The position numbers and the translations under genes are program-made. A DNA stretch of 64,000 nt from QWPN01 sp044238145 (GTDB lineage Bacteria; Planctomycetota; Planctomycetia; Pirellulales; UBA1268): positions 1-64,000 of the forward strand of contig JBIIDT010000003.1 in NCBI GenBank assembly GCA_044238145.1. The letters run 5' to 3'. Each line of letters starts with the position of its first letter. The first letter of the stretch is position 1. Under the pieces are notes generated by a model. The model saw only the letters and a list, made by a program, of their open reading frames with translations. It did no database searches and had not been told where the DNA came from. This document shows positions 52,228 through 61,528 of the stretch, one piece after another.

Positions 52228-54605
52228 ACGCCAGGGAAGGGGTTGCCCATGGCATGGAGCCGGCCTTGCTGGCAAGCGCAGCCAGGGATGGCGAAGCGCA
52301 GCCAGCATGGAGTGAGCGGAGGCCAGGATGGCCGAAGCGAACGTCCGGGCGACATGGCATGGGCAACCCCTTCCTCCGCGCGGCCCTGACCAGCGGCTCG
52401 AACCTTCTCTGGGTCGTGTGCCTGGCGGCGCTCGCCACGGCGGCGTCGGCCGCCGAGCCGAGTTTCGAACTCGACGTGGTGCCGATCCTCTCGAAGGCCG
52501 GCTGCAACGGTGGCGGCTGCCACGGCGCCCTCGCCGGCAAGGCCGGCTTCCGCCTGTCGCTCTTCGGCTACGACCCCAAAAGCGACTACCTGGCGATCAC
52601 CCGCGACGCCCGCGGCCGCCGCGTCGATCCCGCCGAGCCGGGGGCGAGCCTGCTGCTCACGAAGCCCACGATGGCGGTGGCCCACAAGGGCGGCAAGCGG
52701 CTCGAGGTGAACGGCGACGACTACGCGCTCCTCGCCGCCTGGATCGAGGCCGGCTGCCCCGGGCCGCGGGAGGACGAGCGGAAGCTCGTGGGCATCGAAC
52801 TCGGGCCCGCGGAGAGCCTGGCGGCGCCGGGACGGACCGTGACGCTCACGGTGACCGCCCGCTACGACGACGGCTCCACCCGCGACGTCACCCGCTGGGC
52901 CCGGTTCACGTCGGCCGACGAGACGGTCGCCGCGGTCGATCCGGCCGGCCGCGTGAGCGTGATCGGCCATGGCGCCGGGGCCGTGACGGCCTGGTTTTCC
53001 TCGCAGATCGCCGTGGCGACCGTGATCGCGCCGTTCCCGCACGCGGCATCGCCCGCCGCCTACGCCTCCGCCCCGCGGGCCAATCTGATCGACGACTTCA
53101 ACCTCGCGCAACTCGAGCGGTTGCACCTCGCGCCCTCGCCGCCGTGCGACGAGGCGACGTTCCTGCGGCGGGCGTTCCTCGACACGATCGGCCGGCTGCC
53201 GACGCCCGAGGAGGTCCGCGAACACCTCGCCGACCGCTCCCCGCGGCGCCGGGAGCGGCTCGTCGACTTCCTGCTCGCGCGGCCCGAGTTCGTCGACTAC
53301 TGGACCTACAAGTGGTCCGACGTCCTGCTCGTGACCGGGGCGAAGCTGCGGCCCAAGGCGGTGGATGCCTACTGGCAGTGGATCCGCGACCGCGTCGCGG
53401 AGAACGCGCCGTGGGACCGCATCGTCCGCGCGATCGTCACGGCGCGGGGCTCGAGCGTGGAGAACGGGGCCACGAACTTCTTCGCCGTGCACCAGGATCC
53501 CGAGACGCTCGCCGAGAACACCGCGCAGGCGTTCCTCTCGCTGTCGATCAATTGCGCGAAGTGCCACAACCACCCGCTCGAGAAGTGGACCAACGACCAG
53601 TACTACGCCTTCGCCAACCTCTTCGCGCGGGTGCGGGCGAAGGGCTGGGGGGGCGACGCCCGCGAGGGTGACGGCCTCCGCACGCTGTACGTCGAGAGCC
53701 GGGGCGATCTCCTCCAGCCGAAGACGGGACGCCCGCAGCCTCCGGCGCCGCTCGACGGCGAGCCGCTGCCGATGGACGACGCCGGCGACCGCCGCGCGAC
53801 GCTCGCCGCCTGGCTCACGTCGCCGGACAACCCCTACTTCACGCGGGCGATCGTCAATCGCGTGTGGGCCAACTTCTTCGGGCTCGGCCTCGTCGAGCCG
53901 GTGGACGACCTGCGGGCGACCAATCCGGCGAGCGACGAGAAGCTGCTCGCCGCGCTCTGCGGCTTCACGCAGGAGCACGGCTACGACCTGAAGTCGCTGA
54001 TGCGGCTGATCCTCCTCTCGGAGACCTACGCCCGCTCGAGCGTGCCGCTGCCGGAGAACAAGGACGATCGCCGCTGGTTCGCCCGGGCCTACCCGAAGCG
54101 GCTGATGGCGGAGGTGCTGTCCGACGCGATCGCCGACGTGACGGGCGTCCGGGACAGCTACACGCAGATCGTGCTCAACGACGGGTCCACGCAGAAGGCG
54201 GAGGGCTACGGCCCCGACACGCGGGCCCTCGAGCTTCGCGACTCGAAGGTGAAGAACCCGTTCCTCGACACGTTCGGTCGCAACGCCCGCGAGATCACCT
54301 GCGAGTGCGAGCGGTCGAATCAGCCGAGCCTGGTGCAGGTGCTCCACCTCTCCAACGGCACGACCCTCAACGACAAGCTCGCCGCCCCGGCCGGGCGGAT
54401 CACGCAGATCCTCGCCACCGACCCGAAGCCGACCGACCTCGTCGAGGAGGCGTGGGTGCGGACCCTCTCGCGCCGGCCCACCGATGCCGAGCGGAAGCCG
54501 TTCGAGGAGCTGCTCGCGGCGGCGCAGGCCGACGAGAAGCGGCAGGTCGTGGAAGACATGTACTGGTCGCTGCTGACGAGCCGCGAGTTCCTGTTCAGGC
54601 ATTGA
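52224..54605 (+). CDS. planctomycete cytochrome-type protein, PSCyt-like/DUF1549/DUF1553, with repeat-derived N-terminal extension
   Basis: From the ATGA overlap the product has 793 residues. Residues 6-49 are encoded by repeat copy C. The signal-peptide core is at about 58-77 (GSNLLWVVCLAALATAASAA). A heme-type site CNGGGCH (94-100, spacing CX4CH) lies in the first domain, followed by a Big_2-like region (about 170-250). A DUF1549 domain (about 290-500) has a canonical CAKCH in NCAKCHNHPLEKW, and DUF1553 (about 520-790) closes the chain. A shorter start at 52359 (residue 46, MGNPF) gives a normal signal peptide of 748 residues total; its ATG lies inside the right repeat end. Such proteins are exported and thought to act in redox chemistry with DUF1501 partners. 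The stop overlaps the next ATG. Confidence 0.85.
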   Translation: MNAREGVAHGMEPALLASAARDGEAQPAWSERRPGWPKRTSGRHGMGNPFLRAALTSGSNLLWVVCLAALATAASAAEPSFELDVVPILSKAGCNGGGCHGALAGKAGFRLSLFGYDPKSDYLAITRDARGRRVDPAEPGASLLLTKPTMAVAHKGGKRLEVNGDDYALLAAWIEAGCPGPREDERKLVGIELGPAESLAAPGRTVTLTVTARYDDGSTRDVTRWARFTSADETVAAVDPAGRVSVIGHGAGAVTAWFSSQIAVATVIAPFPHAASPAAYASAPRANLIDDFNLAQLERLHLAPSPPCDEATFLRRAFLDTIGRLPTPEEVREHLADRSPRRRERLVDFLLARPEFVDYWTYKWSDVLLVTGAKLRPKAVDAYWQWIRDRVAENAPWDRIVRAIVTARGSSVENGATNFFAVHQDPETLAENTAQAFLSLSINCAKCHNHPLEKWTNDQYYAFANLFARVRAKGWGGDAREGDGLRTLYVESRGDLLQPKTGRPQPPAPLDGEPLPMDDAGDRRATLAAWLTSPDNPYFTRAIVNRVWANFFGLGLVEPVDDLRATNPASDEKLLAALCGFTQEHGYDLKSLMRLILLSETYARSSVPLPENKDDRRWFARAYPKRLMAEVLSDAIADVTGVRDSYTQIVLNDGSTQKAEGYGPDTRALELRDSKVKNPFLDTFGRNAREITCECERSNQPSLVQVLHLSNGTTLNDKLAAPAGRITQILATDPKPTDLVEEAWVRTLSRRPTDAERKPFEELLAAAQADEKRQVVEDMYWSLLTSREFLFRH
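52239..52370 (+). repeat. dispersed repeat element, copy C, in frame at the start of the DUF1549/DUF1553 gene
   Basis: A 132-bp element (exactly 44 codons) begins 15 bp after the ATG at 52224. Ends are GGGGTTGCCCAT (52239-52250) and its exact complement ATGGGCAACCCC (52359-52370), and the pairing continues inward with few mismatches. The interior matches copies A and B, with GAACGTCCG at 52339-52347. All codons are open in the frame of the gene. The right end supplies an ATG (52359) that could serve as a new start codon. Confidence 0.82.
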
Positions 54606-57391
54606 TGATGAAACGCCTTCTGGCTCTCGCTCTTGCCGTGGCCGCGACGACGCCCGCCCTGGCCGCGCCGGCGTACGACCGCGAGATCGCGCCGATCCTG
54701 CGAACGTACTGCGCCGGCTGCCACAACGACCGCGACGCGGAAGCGGCGTTTTCCGTGGAGCGGTTCGCGACGCTGCGGAAGGGAGGCGAGGGATCGGGCG
54801 ACCCGATCGTGCCCGGTGACGCCGCCGCCTCGACCCTCGTCCGGCGGATCAAGAGCCAGGACGCCGACCACATGCCGCCCGACGATGAGCCGCAGGTGCC
54901 CGCGGCGGATCTGGCGACGCTCGAGGCCTGGATCGCGGCCGGTGCCGCCGGCCCCGCCACCGACGCCTCGATCCTCAAAACGCTCGTGGTGCCGCGGCTG
55001 CCGCCGTCGCGGTCGGCGCGGCCGGTGACGGCGCTCGCCGTGAGCCCCGACGGCGGCCGGCTCGCCGTGGCCCGCGGCCGCACGATCGACGTCGTCGCGA
55101 TCGAGAACGGCGTGCCGCTGCAGGGGGCGCCGCTGCTCACGATCGCCGACCTGCCCGGCCCGGTCGCGGCCGTCCACTATTCCCGCGACGGCTCCCGGCT
55201 CGTGGTCGCCGGCGGGATCACCGGCCTCCACGGCCTGGCGGAGATCCGCGACGCGGCCACCGGCGCGGTCGTGCGGGCCTTCGGCGGCCACCGCGACATC
55301 GTCTACGACGCCGAGCTTTCCCCCGACGAACGGACGCTCGCCACGGCGGGCTACGACCGCTCGATCAAACTCTGGGACGCCGCCGACGGCACGCTCGTGC
55401 GGTCGATCGATGTCCACAACGGCGCCGTCTTCGACCTCGCCTGGCACCCGTCGGGCAAGGTCCTCGGCTCGGCGAGCGCCGACGAGACGGTGAAGCTCTG
55501 GCGGGCCGCCGACGGCGTGCGTCTCGACACCCTGAGCCAGCCACAGGGAGAGCTCGCCAGCGTCGCCTTCACCCCCGACGGTGGGCACGTGATCGCGGCC
55601 GGCCGCGACAAGCGGATCCACCTCTGGAAGTTCGTCTCGCGCGACGCGCCGGCGATCAATCCACCGCTGCATGCCCGGTTCGCCCACGAGACGCCGATCG
55701 TGGCGCTCGCCCTCGCGCCCGACGGCACGCGGCTGGTCACCACGGCCGAGGACCGCACGGTGAAGGCCTGGAGCGTGCCCGACCTCGCGCTCCTCGCCGA
55801 ACTGCCGCGGCAGCCCGACCTCGTGGCGGCGGCGGTGCCCGTCGGTGCCGGTTTTCTCCTCGGCCGGATGGACGGCCGCGTCGAGCCGGTGGCCGTCGGC
55901 ACGGCCGCGGCGGGGCAGCCGACAGCGACCGCCGGCCCGGTGGCGGTGGAGGCGGCGGCCGCGGACCAGCCCGTGGCCGACCTCGTCGAGGCGGAGCCCA
56001 ACGACACCGCGGCCCAGGCGACGACGGCCCGCGTGCCGGTGGCGATGAAGGGATCGATCGGCCGGCCGGGCGACGCCGACTGCGTGCGGTTCGCCGCGCG
56101 GGCAGGCGTGCCCGTGGTACTGGAGGTGATCGCCGCCTCGGGCAAGCCGCCGTCGAGGCTCGACTCGCGGGTCGAGGTGCTCGACACGGCGGGACAACCG
56201 GTCGTGCAGGTCGTGCTCCAGGCCGTCCGCGACTCGTGGTTCACGTTCCGCGGCAAGAACTCGGTGCAGACGGGTGACTTCCGCGTGCACAACTGGGAGG
56301 AGATGGATCTCGACCAGTACCTGTACGCCAACGGAGAGGTGGTCCGCCTGTGGCTCGCTCCGCGCGGCGCCGACTCCGGCTTCGATGTCTACCCCGGGGC
56401 GGGCGATCGCCACACGTTCTTCCACACGTCGGCCGTCACCCACGCGCTCGGCGAGCCGGCGTGGATCGTCGAGCCGCTCCCCCCGGGGGCGAAGCCGGTG
56501 CCCAACGGGCTGCCGGTGTTTCCGGTGTACTGCGAAAACGACGACGACGCGACCCGCCGACTCGGCACCGACTCGCACCTCATCTTCACTCCACCGGCCG
56601 ACGGCGACTACGTCGCCCGCGTGACCGACGTCCGCGGGTTCGGCGGCACGGACGATCACCAGTACACGCTGCAGATCCGGCCGCCGCGTCCCGCTTTCGA
56701 GGTGCGCGTGGCCGGCAGGGATCCGAAGGTGAGCCCCGGCGGCGGCCGCGAACTCACGTTCACGGTCACCCGCATCGACGGCTTCGACGGTCCGGTGCGG
56801 ATCGAGGTGTCGGGCCTGCCGGCGGGCTTCACGTTCCACGGGCCGATCGAGATCGAGGCCGGGCAGCAGGAGGCCCGCGGCGTGCTCGCGGCGACGGCCG
56901 ACGCCGCCGCGCCCGACGAGGAGGCCGACAAGGGAGTGAAGGTGAGGGCGGTGGCGACGGTGGCGGGCGCGGAGATGGTTCGCGATCTCGGCACGCTCGG
57001 CGACATCCAGGTGGCCGACAAGCCGAAGATCACGGTTGAGATCGCCCCCGGCGCCGATCCTGCCGCCGTGAGGCAGGTGCCGGGCGAGCCGCTCGAGTTC
57101 ACGATCCGGCCGGGGCAGACGATCGCGGCGAAGGTGAAGGTGGTGCGGCACGACTTCAAGGACCGCATCGACTTCGGCACGGCGGGCGCGGGCCGCAACC
57201 TGCCCCACGGGGCCTTCGTCGACAACCTCGGACTCAACGGCCTGTTGATCGTGGAGGGGCAGGACGAGCGGGAGTTCTTCATCACCGCGGCCCCGAAGAC
57301 GCCTCCCGGCCGGCGACTCTTCCACCTCCGGGCCGGGCCCGACGGCGGCCAGGCCTCCCTGCCGGTGTGGCTCAACGTCCGGCCGCCGTGA
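54605..57391 (+). CDS. exported c-type cytochrome with WD40 and PPC-like domains
   Basis: The 928-residue protein has a signal peptide (about 1-21), a PSCyt1-type cytochrome domain with heme motif CAGCH (36-40) and a likely axial Met in DHMPPDDEP (about 100). A WD40-like propeller follows (about 135-440) with units ending in SIKLWDAADG, TVKLWRAADG, RIHLWKFV and TVKAWSVPD. A PPC (bacterial pre-peptidase C-terminal) domain lies at about 475-690, and beta-rich domains close the chain. The ATG at 54605 overlaps the upstream stop (TGATG), so DUF1501, DUF1549/1553 and this gene form a coupled three-gene unit. It should lie in the periplasm. The partner substrate is unknown. It is convergent with the ABC permease gene (6 bp gap). 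Confidence 0.88.
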   Translation: MMKRLLALALAVAATTPALAAPAYDREIAPILRTYCAGCHNDRDAEAAFSVERFATLRKGGEGSGDPIVPGDAAASTLVRRIKSQDADHMPPDDEPQVPAADLATLEAWIAAGAAGPATDASILKTLVVPRLPPSRSARPVTALAVSPDGGRLAVARGRTIDVVAIENGVPLQGAPLLTIADLPGPVAAVHYSRDGSRLVVAGGITGLHGLAEIRDAATGAVVRAFGGHRDIVYDAELSPDERTLATAGYDRSIKLWDAADGTLVRSIDVHNGAVFDLAWHPSGKVLGSASADETVKLWRAADGVRLDTLSQPQGELASVAFTPDGGHVIAAGRDKRIHLWKFVSRDAPAINPPLHARFAHETPIVALALAPDGTRLVTTAEDRTVKAWSVPDLALLAELPRQPDLVAAAVPVGAGFLLGRMDGRVEPVAVGTAAAGQPTATAGPVAVEAAAADQPVADLVEAEPNDTAAQATTARVPVAMKGSIGRPGDADCVRFAARAGVPVVLEVIAASGKPPSRLDSRVEVLDTAGQPVVQVVLQAVRDSWFTFRGKNSVQTGDFRVHNWEEMDLDQYLYANGEVVRLWLAPRGADSGFDVYPGAGDRHTFFHTSAVTHALGEPAWIVEPLPPGAKPVPNGLPVFPVYCENDDDATRRLGTDSHLIFTPPADGDYVARVTDVRGFGGTDDHQYTLQIRPPRPAFEVRVAGRDPKVSPGGGRELTFTVTRIDGFDGPVRIEVSGLPAGFTFHGPIEIEAGQQEARGVLAATADAAAPDEEADKGVKVRAVATVAGAEMVRDLGTLGDIQVADKPKITVEIAPGADPAAVRQVPGEPLEFTIRPGQTIAAKVKVVRHDFKDRIDFGTAGAGRNLPHGAFVDNLGLNGLLIVEGQDEREFFITAAPKTPPGRRLFHLRAGPDGGQASLPVWLNVRPP

Positions 57392-57397
57392 GGCCGG

Positions 57398-60300
57398 TCA
57401 ACCGCCCGCGGTCCGGGGCCGCTCGGGAATCGATGCCCGGGAGGCGGCGGTGACGGCGGCCACGACCGCCGTGACGAGCGTGAGGCCGCAGGTGGCGACG
57501 ATCCAGCCCAGCGGCACGCGGGCCGACGCGGCCACCAAGGCCGGCGTCACGGCGAGGCAGCCGGCCAGCGTGCCCGCCGCCAGCCCGAGTCCGACCGTCA
57601 CGAGCGCCTCGCCGACGAGCAGCCTGCGGATGCGACCGGGCGTGAACCCGACCGCACGCAGCAGCGAGAGGGCGCCGAGCCGCTCGACGACCCCCTGGAG
57701 CAGCACCGCCGCCACCCCCGCCGTGCCGAGCAGGAGGCCGAGCGTCCCGAGCGCCTGGAACCCGGAGAGGAAGGTGTTCTGCACCGCCAGGAGGCTGCGG
57801 AGCCGGTCGATCGCGGGGGTGACCGCGACGCCCGCGTCGGACCAGGCCCGCTCCAGCCCGACCCGGGCGGCGGGGCGATCGGCGGCCGGCAGGGCCGAGT
57901 CGTCGACGAGGGCAAGTCCGTATCCCGACCGGTCGGGGTGCACCCGCTCGAACTGCCGCTCGGCCACGATCACGACGCCCTGCAGGATCCCCGGCGCGAG
58001 CAGGCCCACGATCTCGTGCTCCACCGGCTCGCCGGCATCGTTCTCGACCGTGAAGGTCGCACCGACGCCGCCGAGTTTGAGCGCCCACCGGGCCGTCGCC
58101 TCGTCGACGATCGCGGGCACCGGTCCGGCGGCCTCCTGTTCGAGGAGCATCCACGGATTCGTGACCCCGCCGGGCAACGGCGCGTGATCGGCGAATGCAA
58201 AGCCGCCGCGTTGGATGAAGGTCGGCCCCACGCCGAGGACGGTCGGCCGGCCGGCGGCGTAGAGGTTCGTGCAGCTGGCGTCGTCGGCAGCGGTGGATCG
58301 CAGCCGCTCGATCGTGCAGCCGGCCACGGCCCGCTCCTCGGCGCCGGAGAGCCCGAGCGTGGCCCGCACCTGGGCGTCGAGCGGGTCGACCGAGGTGGGC
58401 GCGCCGAACGCGGCGAGCAGGGAATAGCCTCCGGTCGGGCCGCGGCGGTCCGCCGGGTCGGCGGGCGGCCGCACCGCGAACGACGAGACGGCGACGACCA
58501 GAAACTGCGCGAGGGCCACGATCGCCGCGACGGCGAAGCCGCGGCCCGGCGTCCGGGAAAGACCGCGACTGGCCAGCTGGGCGAGCGACGCGAGCGGCCG
58601 CACAGGCCTGCCGAAGAGCACGAGCCGCACCACCGCGAGCATCCCGGCCAGGGCGAGGAAGCCGGCACCGAAGAAGGCGGCGACGGCCTGCGCGGGCTCG
58701 GCTCGGCCGCCCGCGAAGGCCAGCGCCAGGGCGGCGCCGAGGGCGAGCACCGCGAACGCCGTCCGGCCACCGCGGCGCGAACGGCCGGCAGCGACGGGCT
58801 CGCCCCCGCCCTTGAGCAAACGCCACGGGGCGACCCGAGCGGCCCGCCGCGCCGCCCAGGCCACGGCGGCGAGCGACACGGCCAACGCGGCCAGACCCCC
58901 GGGCACGGCGGCCCCCCACGACGGCGGCACCGCGAAGACGCGGGCCGAGCCGACCGCCACGTCGGAGTCCCACGCTTGCCCGAGCACCGCGAGCAGGCCG
59001 CGGGCCCACAGCGGCCCCGCGAGCGTGCCGACCACGGCGCCCGCCGCCGCCGCGCTACCGGCGACGGCCACGAGCAGCGTGGCGAGCCGCCGTGGTGGCC
59101 AGCCTACGGCGGCGAGGATGCCGACGTCACGGGACCGGGCGGCGACGAGCAGATCAAAGAGCAGCCACTCGAGCAGCAGCCCCGCCGCAACCACGAAGCT
59201 CGAGAGCGCGAGGAACAGGCCGCCGAAGGGTGTCGAGCCGCGGGCCGCCGCCAGGGCCGTCGCCCGCAGCGGCACGACACGCAGGCCGAGTTCGGCAGGC
59301 GCGATCCGCGCCGCCAGTTCGTCGCCCACCCGGGCGGGATCCACGCTCCCCGGCGGCAGGTGCCAGGCCGTCGTGCGGCCGAAGCGGCTGCCGGCGATCC
59401 GCCGGGCGGTGTCCAGCGCCACGAACGCCTTCGGCGTCGTGCCGTGCGCCTTCCAGTAGCGGTCGTCCTCGTCGTGCGGCGGCGTGGTCCGCACCCGCGC
59501 CGCGTCGAACGGGAAGGGAGGATCCCAGTCCGCGATCGACGCCTCGTCGCTCACGCCCTCGACCTCGGGCACGAGATCGCGGGCCACCGCCGCCCCTTGC
59601 ATCGCGGCGATCCCGGCGATGCGAAACGTCGTGGTCGTCTCCTCCACGCGGCCGTGAAGCGTCTCGGGCAGGAAGTGGGTCACGGCGATCCGGTCGCCGA
59701 CCGCCACGGGCGCGCCCTGGGCCGCCAGGTCGTCGGCAAGCCACCGGTCGATGAGGATCTCGTCGGGGCCCGGCAGGGGCAGGGTGGAGCCGTGGTCGTC
59801 GACCAGCGGGCCCGCGGGGTGGTTCGTCGTGTCGATGCCGAGGACGGTGGAATACGGCACGCGGGCCACGGCGGGCTTCCCGGCGGCGTCGAGCGGCCGC
59901 AGGTCGTTGGCCAGGAACACGAGCGACGGCCGCGCCCCGCGGGGTCCGAGCACGGCGCCGGCGACCCGGTCGACCTCGGCCGGAAGGATGAGCCGGCGGC
60001 TCGTGAGCCGCGGGCCGGCCGCCCCGGCGCCGGTCCCGAACTCGAGGCCACAGTCGGCCAGGCCGGGGCGCAGGTGCGATCGCAGCCAGCCGGCCGCGTC
60101 GCCCGGCGCGGCGACCGCGAACAGGGCGTTGACCGCGTCGTCTCGTTCCAGGATCAACCGCGCCGTCGCGAGCGAGGTCACCACGAGGGGCCTGGTCACC
60201 TGCGCGGGCCGCAGCGCGAACTGGCCGAGGCCCACCGCCGGGAGCACGGCCCCGACGACGAGGCGGCGGCCCGTCGACTCGGCCGTCCGCCGGCCGAGCG

Positions 60301-60850
60301 GGCTGTCGGCGGGCACGCTCGACCGCCTCGGCAGCCGCAGGACGACCGCGTCTCCGGGATCGGCGGCGAGAACGCGCTGGAGCGGCGCGTTGAGCAGCAC
60401 GGCATCGGCCGCGAGCGGCGGCGGCGCGGGCTCGAAGCCGAGGGCGGCCGGATCGTCGCAGGCCAGCAGCGTGGCCGCCGCCGACCGGCGGCCAGCGGCG
60501 GCCTCGACCGTGACCTCCATGACGATGGCCGGCACGAGCCGGCCCACCCCGGCGGAATCGGCCGCGGATCGGGCCGAAAGCTCGGCGGCCAGGCCGGCCG
60601 TGTAGAAGTCGTGGCCCACGAGCACGGCATCGATCCGCCCGAGCCGCTCGCCGGCCAGCTGCCGCAGGCCACGGGCCGTCGCCTCGCCCACGCACAGGGC
60701 GCCGGCGATCGTGGTAGCCACGACGGCGGCGGCGGCGGCGAGGGCCGCGACCTGCGGTCCCCAGGCCCGCACCAGCCGACCGGCGAGCCCGGCGAGCGAG
60801 CGCATCGCCCGGGGTCCCGCCGCGCGACCGTCCGCCTCCCGCCGGCTCAT
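57398..60850 (-). CDS. ABC transporter permease (FtsX/MacB-like), large
   Basis: The 1150-residue protein has an N-terminal transmembrane helix (about 30-52) and a long extracytoplasmic region (about 60-530). A first FtsX-type membrane module follows (about 535-680, with LALSSFVVAAGLLLEWLLFDLLVAARSRDVGILAAVGW in part). Two more helices lie at about 695-745, then a second extracytoplasmic region and a final FtsX module (about 1010-1140, with GTLGLLLGTAGVAAVLLQGVVER in part). The ends of both modules carry the ExxALLRAVGF-like coupling region (LSLLRAVGFTPGRIRRLLVGE). Together with the ATPase it resembles LolCDE/MacB-type machines that move lipoproteins or lipids, but at 1150 residues it fuses what are often two subunits. 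The ATG overlaps the ATPase stop (ATGA). Confidence 0.88.
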   Translation of the reverse strand: MSRREADGRAAGPRAMRSLAGLAGRLVRAWGPQVAALAAAAAVVATTIAGALCVGEATARGLRQLAGERLGRIDAVLVGHDFYTAGLAAELSARSAADSAGVGRLVPAIVMEVTVEAAAGRRSAAATLLACDDPAALGFEPAPPPLAADAVLLNAPLQRVLAADPGDAVVLRLPRRSSVPADSPLGRRTAESTGRRLVVGAVLPAVGLGQFALRPAQVTRPLVVTSLATARLILERDDAVNALFAVAAPGDAAGWLRSHLRPGLADCGLEFGTGAGAAGPRLTSRRLILPAEVDRVAGAVLGPRGARPSLVFLANDLRPLDAAGKPAVARVPYSTVLGIDTTNHPAGPLVDDHGSTLPLPGPDEILIDRWLADDLAAQGAPVAVGDRIAVTHFLPETLHGRVEETTTTFRIAGIAAMQGAAVARDLVPEVEGVSDEASIADWDPPFPFDAARVRTTPPHDEDDRYWKAHGTTPKAFVALDTARRIAGSRFGRTTAWHLPPGSVDPARVGDELAARIAPAELGLRVVPLRATALAAARGSTPFGGLFLALSSFVVAAGLLLEWLLFDLLVAARSRDVGILAAVGWPPRRLATLLVAVAGSAAAAGAVVGTLAGPLWARGLLAVLGQAWDSDVAVGSARVFAVPPSWGAAVPGGLAALAVSLAAVAWAARRAARVAPWRLLKGGGEPVAAGRSRRGGRTAFAVLALGAALALAFAGGRAEPAQAVAAFFGAGFLALAGMLAVVRLVLFGRPVRPLASLAQLASRGLSRTPGRGFAVAAIVALAQFLVVAVSSFAVRPPADPADRRGPTGGYSLLAAFGAPTSVDPLDAQVRATLGLSGAEERAVAGCTIERLRSTAADDASCTNLYAAGRPTVLGVGPTFIQRGGFAFADHAPLPGGVTNPWMLLEQEAAGPVPAIVDEATARWALKLGGVGATFTVENDAGEPVEHEIVGLLAPGILQGVVIVAERQFERVHPDRSGYGLALVDDSALPAADRPAARVGLERAWSDAGVAVTPAIDRLRSLLAVQNTFLSGFQALGTLGLLLGTAGVAAVLLQGVVERLGALSLLRAVGFTPGRIRRLLVGEALVTVGLGLAAGTLAGCLAVTPALVAASARVPLGWIVATCGLTLVTAVVAAVTAASRASIPERPRTAGG

Positions 60851-61512
60851 GGCCCGAGCCGCCCGTCGACGAGTTCGCGCACAGCGCCGACCCGCCGCGC
60901 GACGTCGCGGGAGTGCGTGACGACGACAAGCATGCCGCCCGCCTCCGCGGCGAGCTCGACGAGCAGGTCGGCCACCTCGGCCGCCGACTGCGAGTCGAGC
61001 TGACCCGTCGGCTCGTCGGCGAGCACCAGCCGCGGCGCGAGCACCAGCGCCCGGGCCACCGCCACCCGCTGCCGCTCGCCTCCCGACAGTTCCTCCGGGA
61101 GGTGCGTCGCCCGCCGGCCGAGCCCAACCCGGTCGAGCAGCCGTGCCGCTCGGACCGCCACGTCGGCGGTCACGCGGCCGGACGCCAGCGCCGGCAGCAC
61201 CACGTTGTCGAGCGCCGTGCAGCCCGGAAGCAGGTGGTGCTCCTGGAACACGAAGCCGATCCGCCGATTGCGGAACGCCGCCCGGGCCGTCGCGTCCGCG
61301 GCGAACGGCTCGACGCCGTCGAGCCGCACGCGACCCTCCGTCGGCGCCTCGAGGCCGCCGACGATCGCCAGGAGCGTGCTCTTGCCCGAGCCGCTCGGGC
61401 CCATGATGGCCAGCCGCCCGCCCGGCGCGATCGTGAACGACACGCCGTCGAGGACCCGCAGGTCGCCGGCCGCGGCCGGGTAGGTCTTCGAGATGCGGTC
61501 CACGTCGAGCAT
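60847..61512 (-). CDS. ABC transporter ATP-binding protein (LolD/MacB type)
   Basis: The 221-residue ATPase has Walker A GPSGSGKST, Q-loop FVFQEHHLLPGCTALDNV, signature LSGGERQRV, Walker B LVLADEPTGQLD and H-loop VVTHS. The ADEPTGQLD form is typical of the LolD/MacB/FtsE subgroup, which works with FtsX-type permeases. Its stop overlaps the start of the permease gene (ATGA), so the two are made together. I chose the ATG at 61512; an in-frame GTG at 61518 would add two residues. It follows the thioesterase gene by 16 bp, suggesting that this transporter belongs to a longer transcript that may include rpsR. Confidence 0.92.
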   Translation of the reverse strand: MLDVDRISKTYPAAAGDLRVLDGVSFTIAPGGRLAIMGPSGSGKSTLLAIVGGLEAPTEGRVRLDGVEPFAADATARAAFRNRRIGFVFQEHHLLPGCTALDNVVLPALASGRVTADVAVRAARLLDRVGLGRRATHLPEELSGGERQRVAVARALVLAPRLVLADEPTGQLDSQSAAEVADLLVELAAEAGGMLVVVTHSRDVARRVGAVRELVDGRLGP

Positions 61513-61528
61513 GCCCACCCCCCGCCGG

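Noticed and set aside
51987..57325. Very long open frames on the minus strand opposite the cytochrome block
   Set aside because: They are shadows of the plus-strand genes in GC-rich DNA. The translations are rich in Arg, Gly, Ala and Asp, show no domain, and the plus strand holds clear families with coupled starts.
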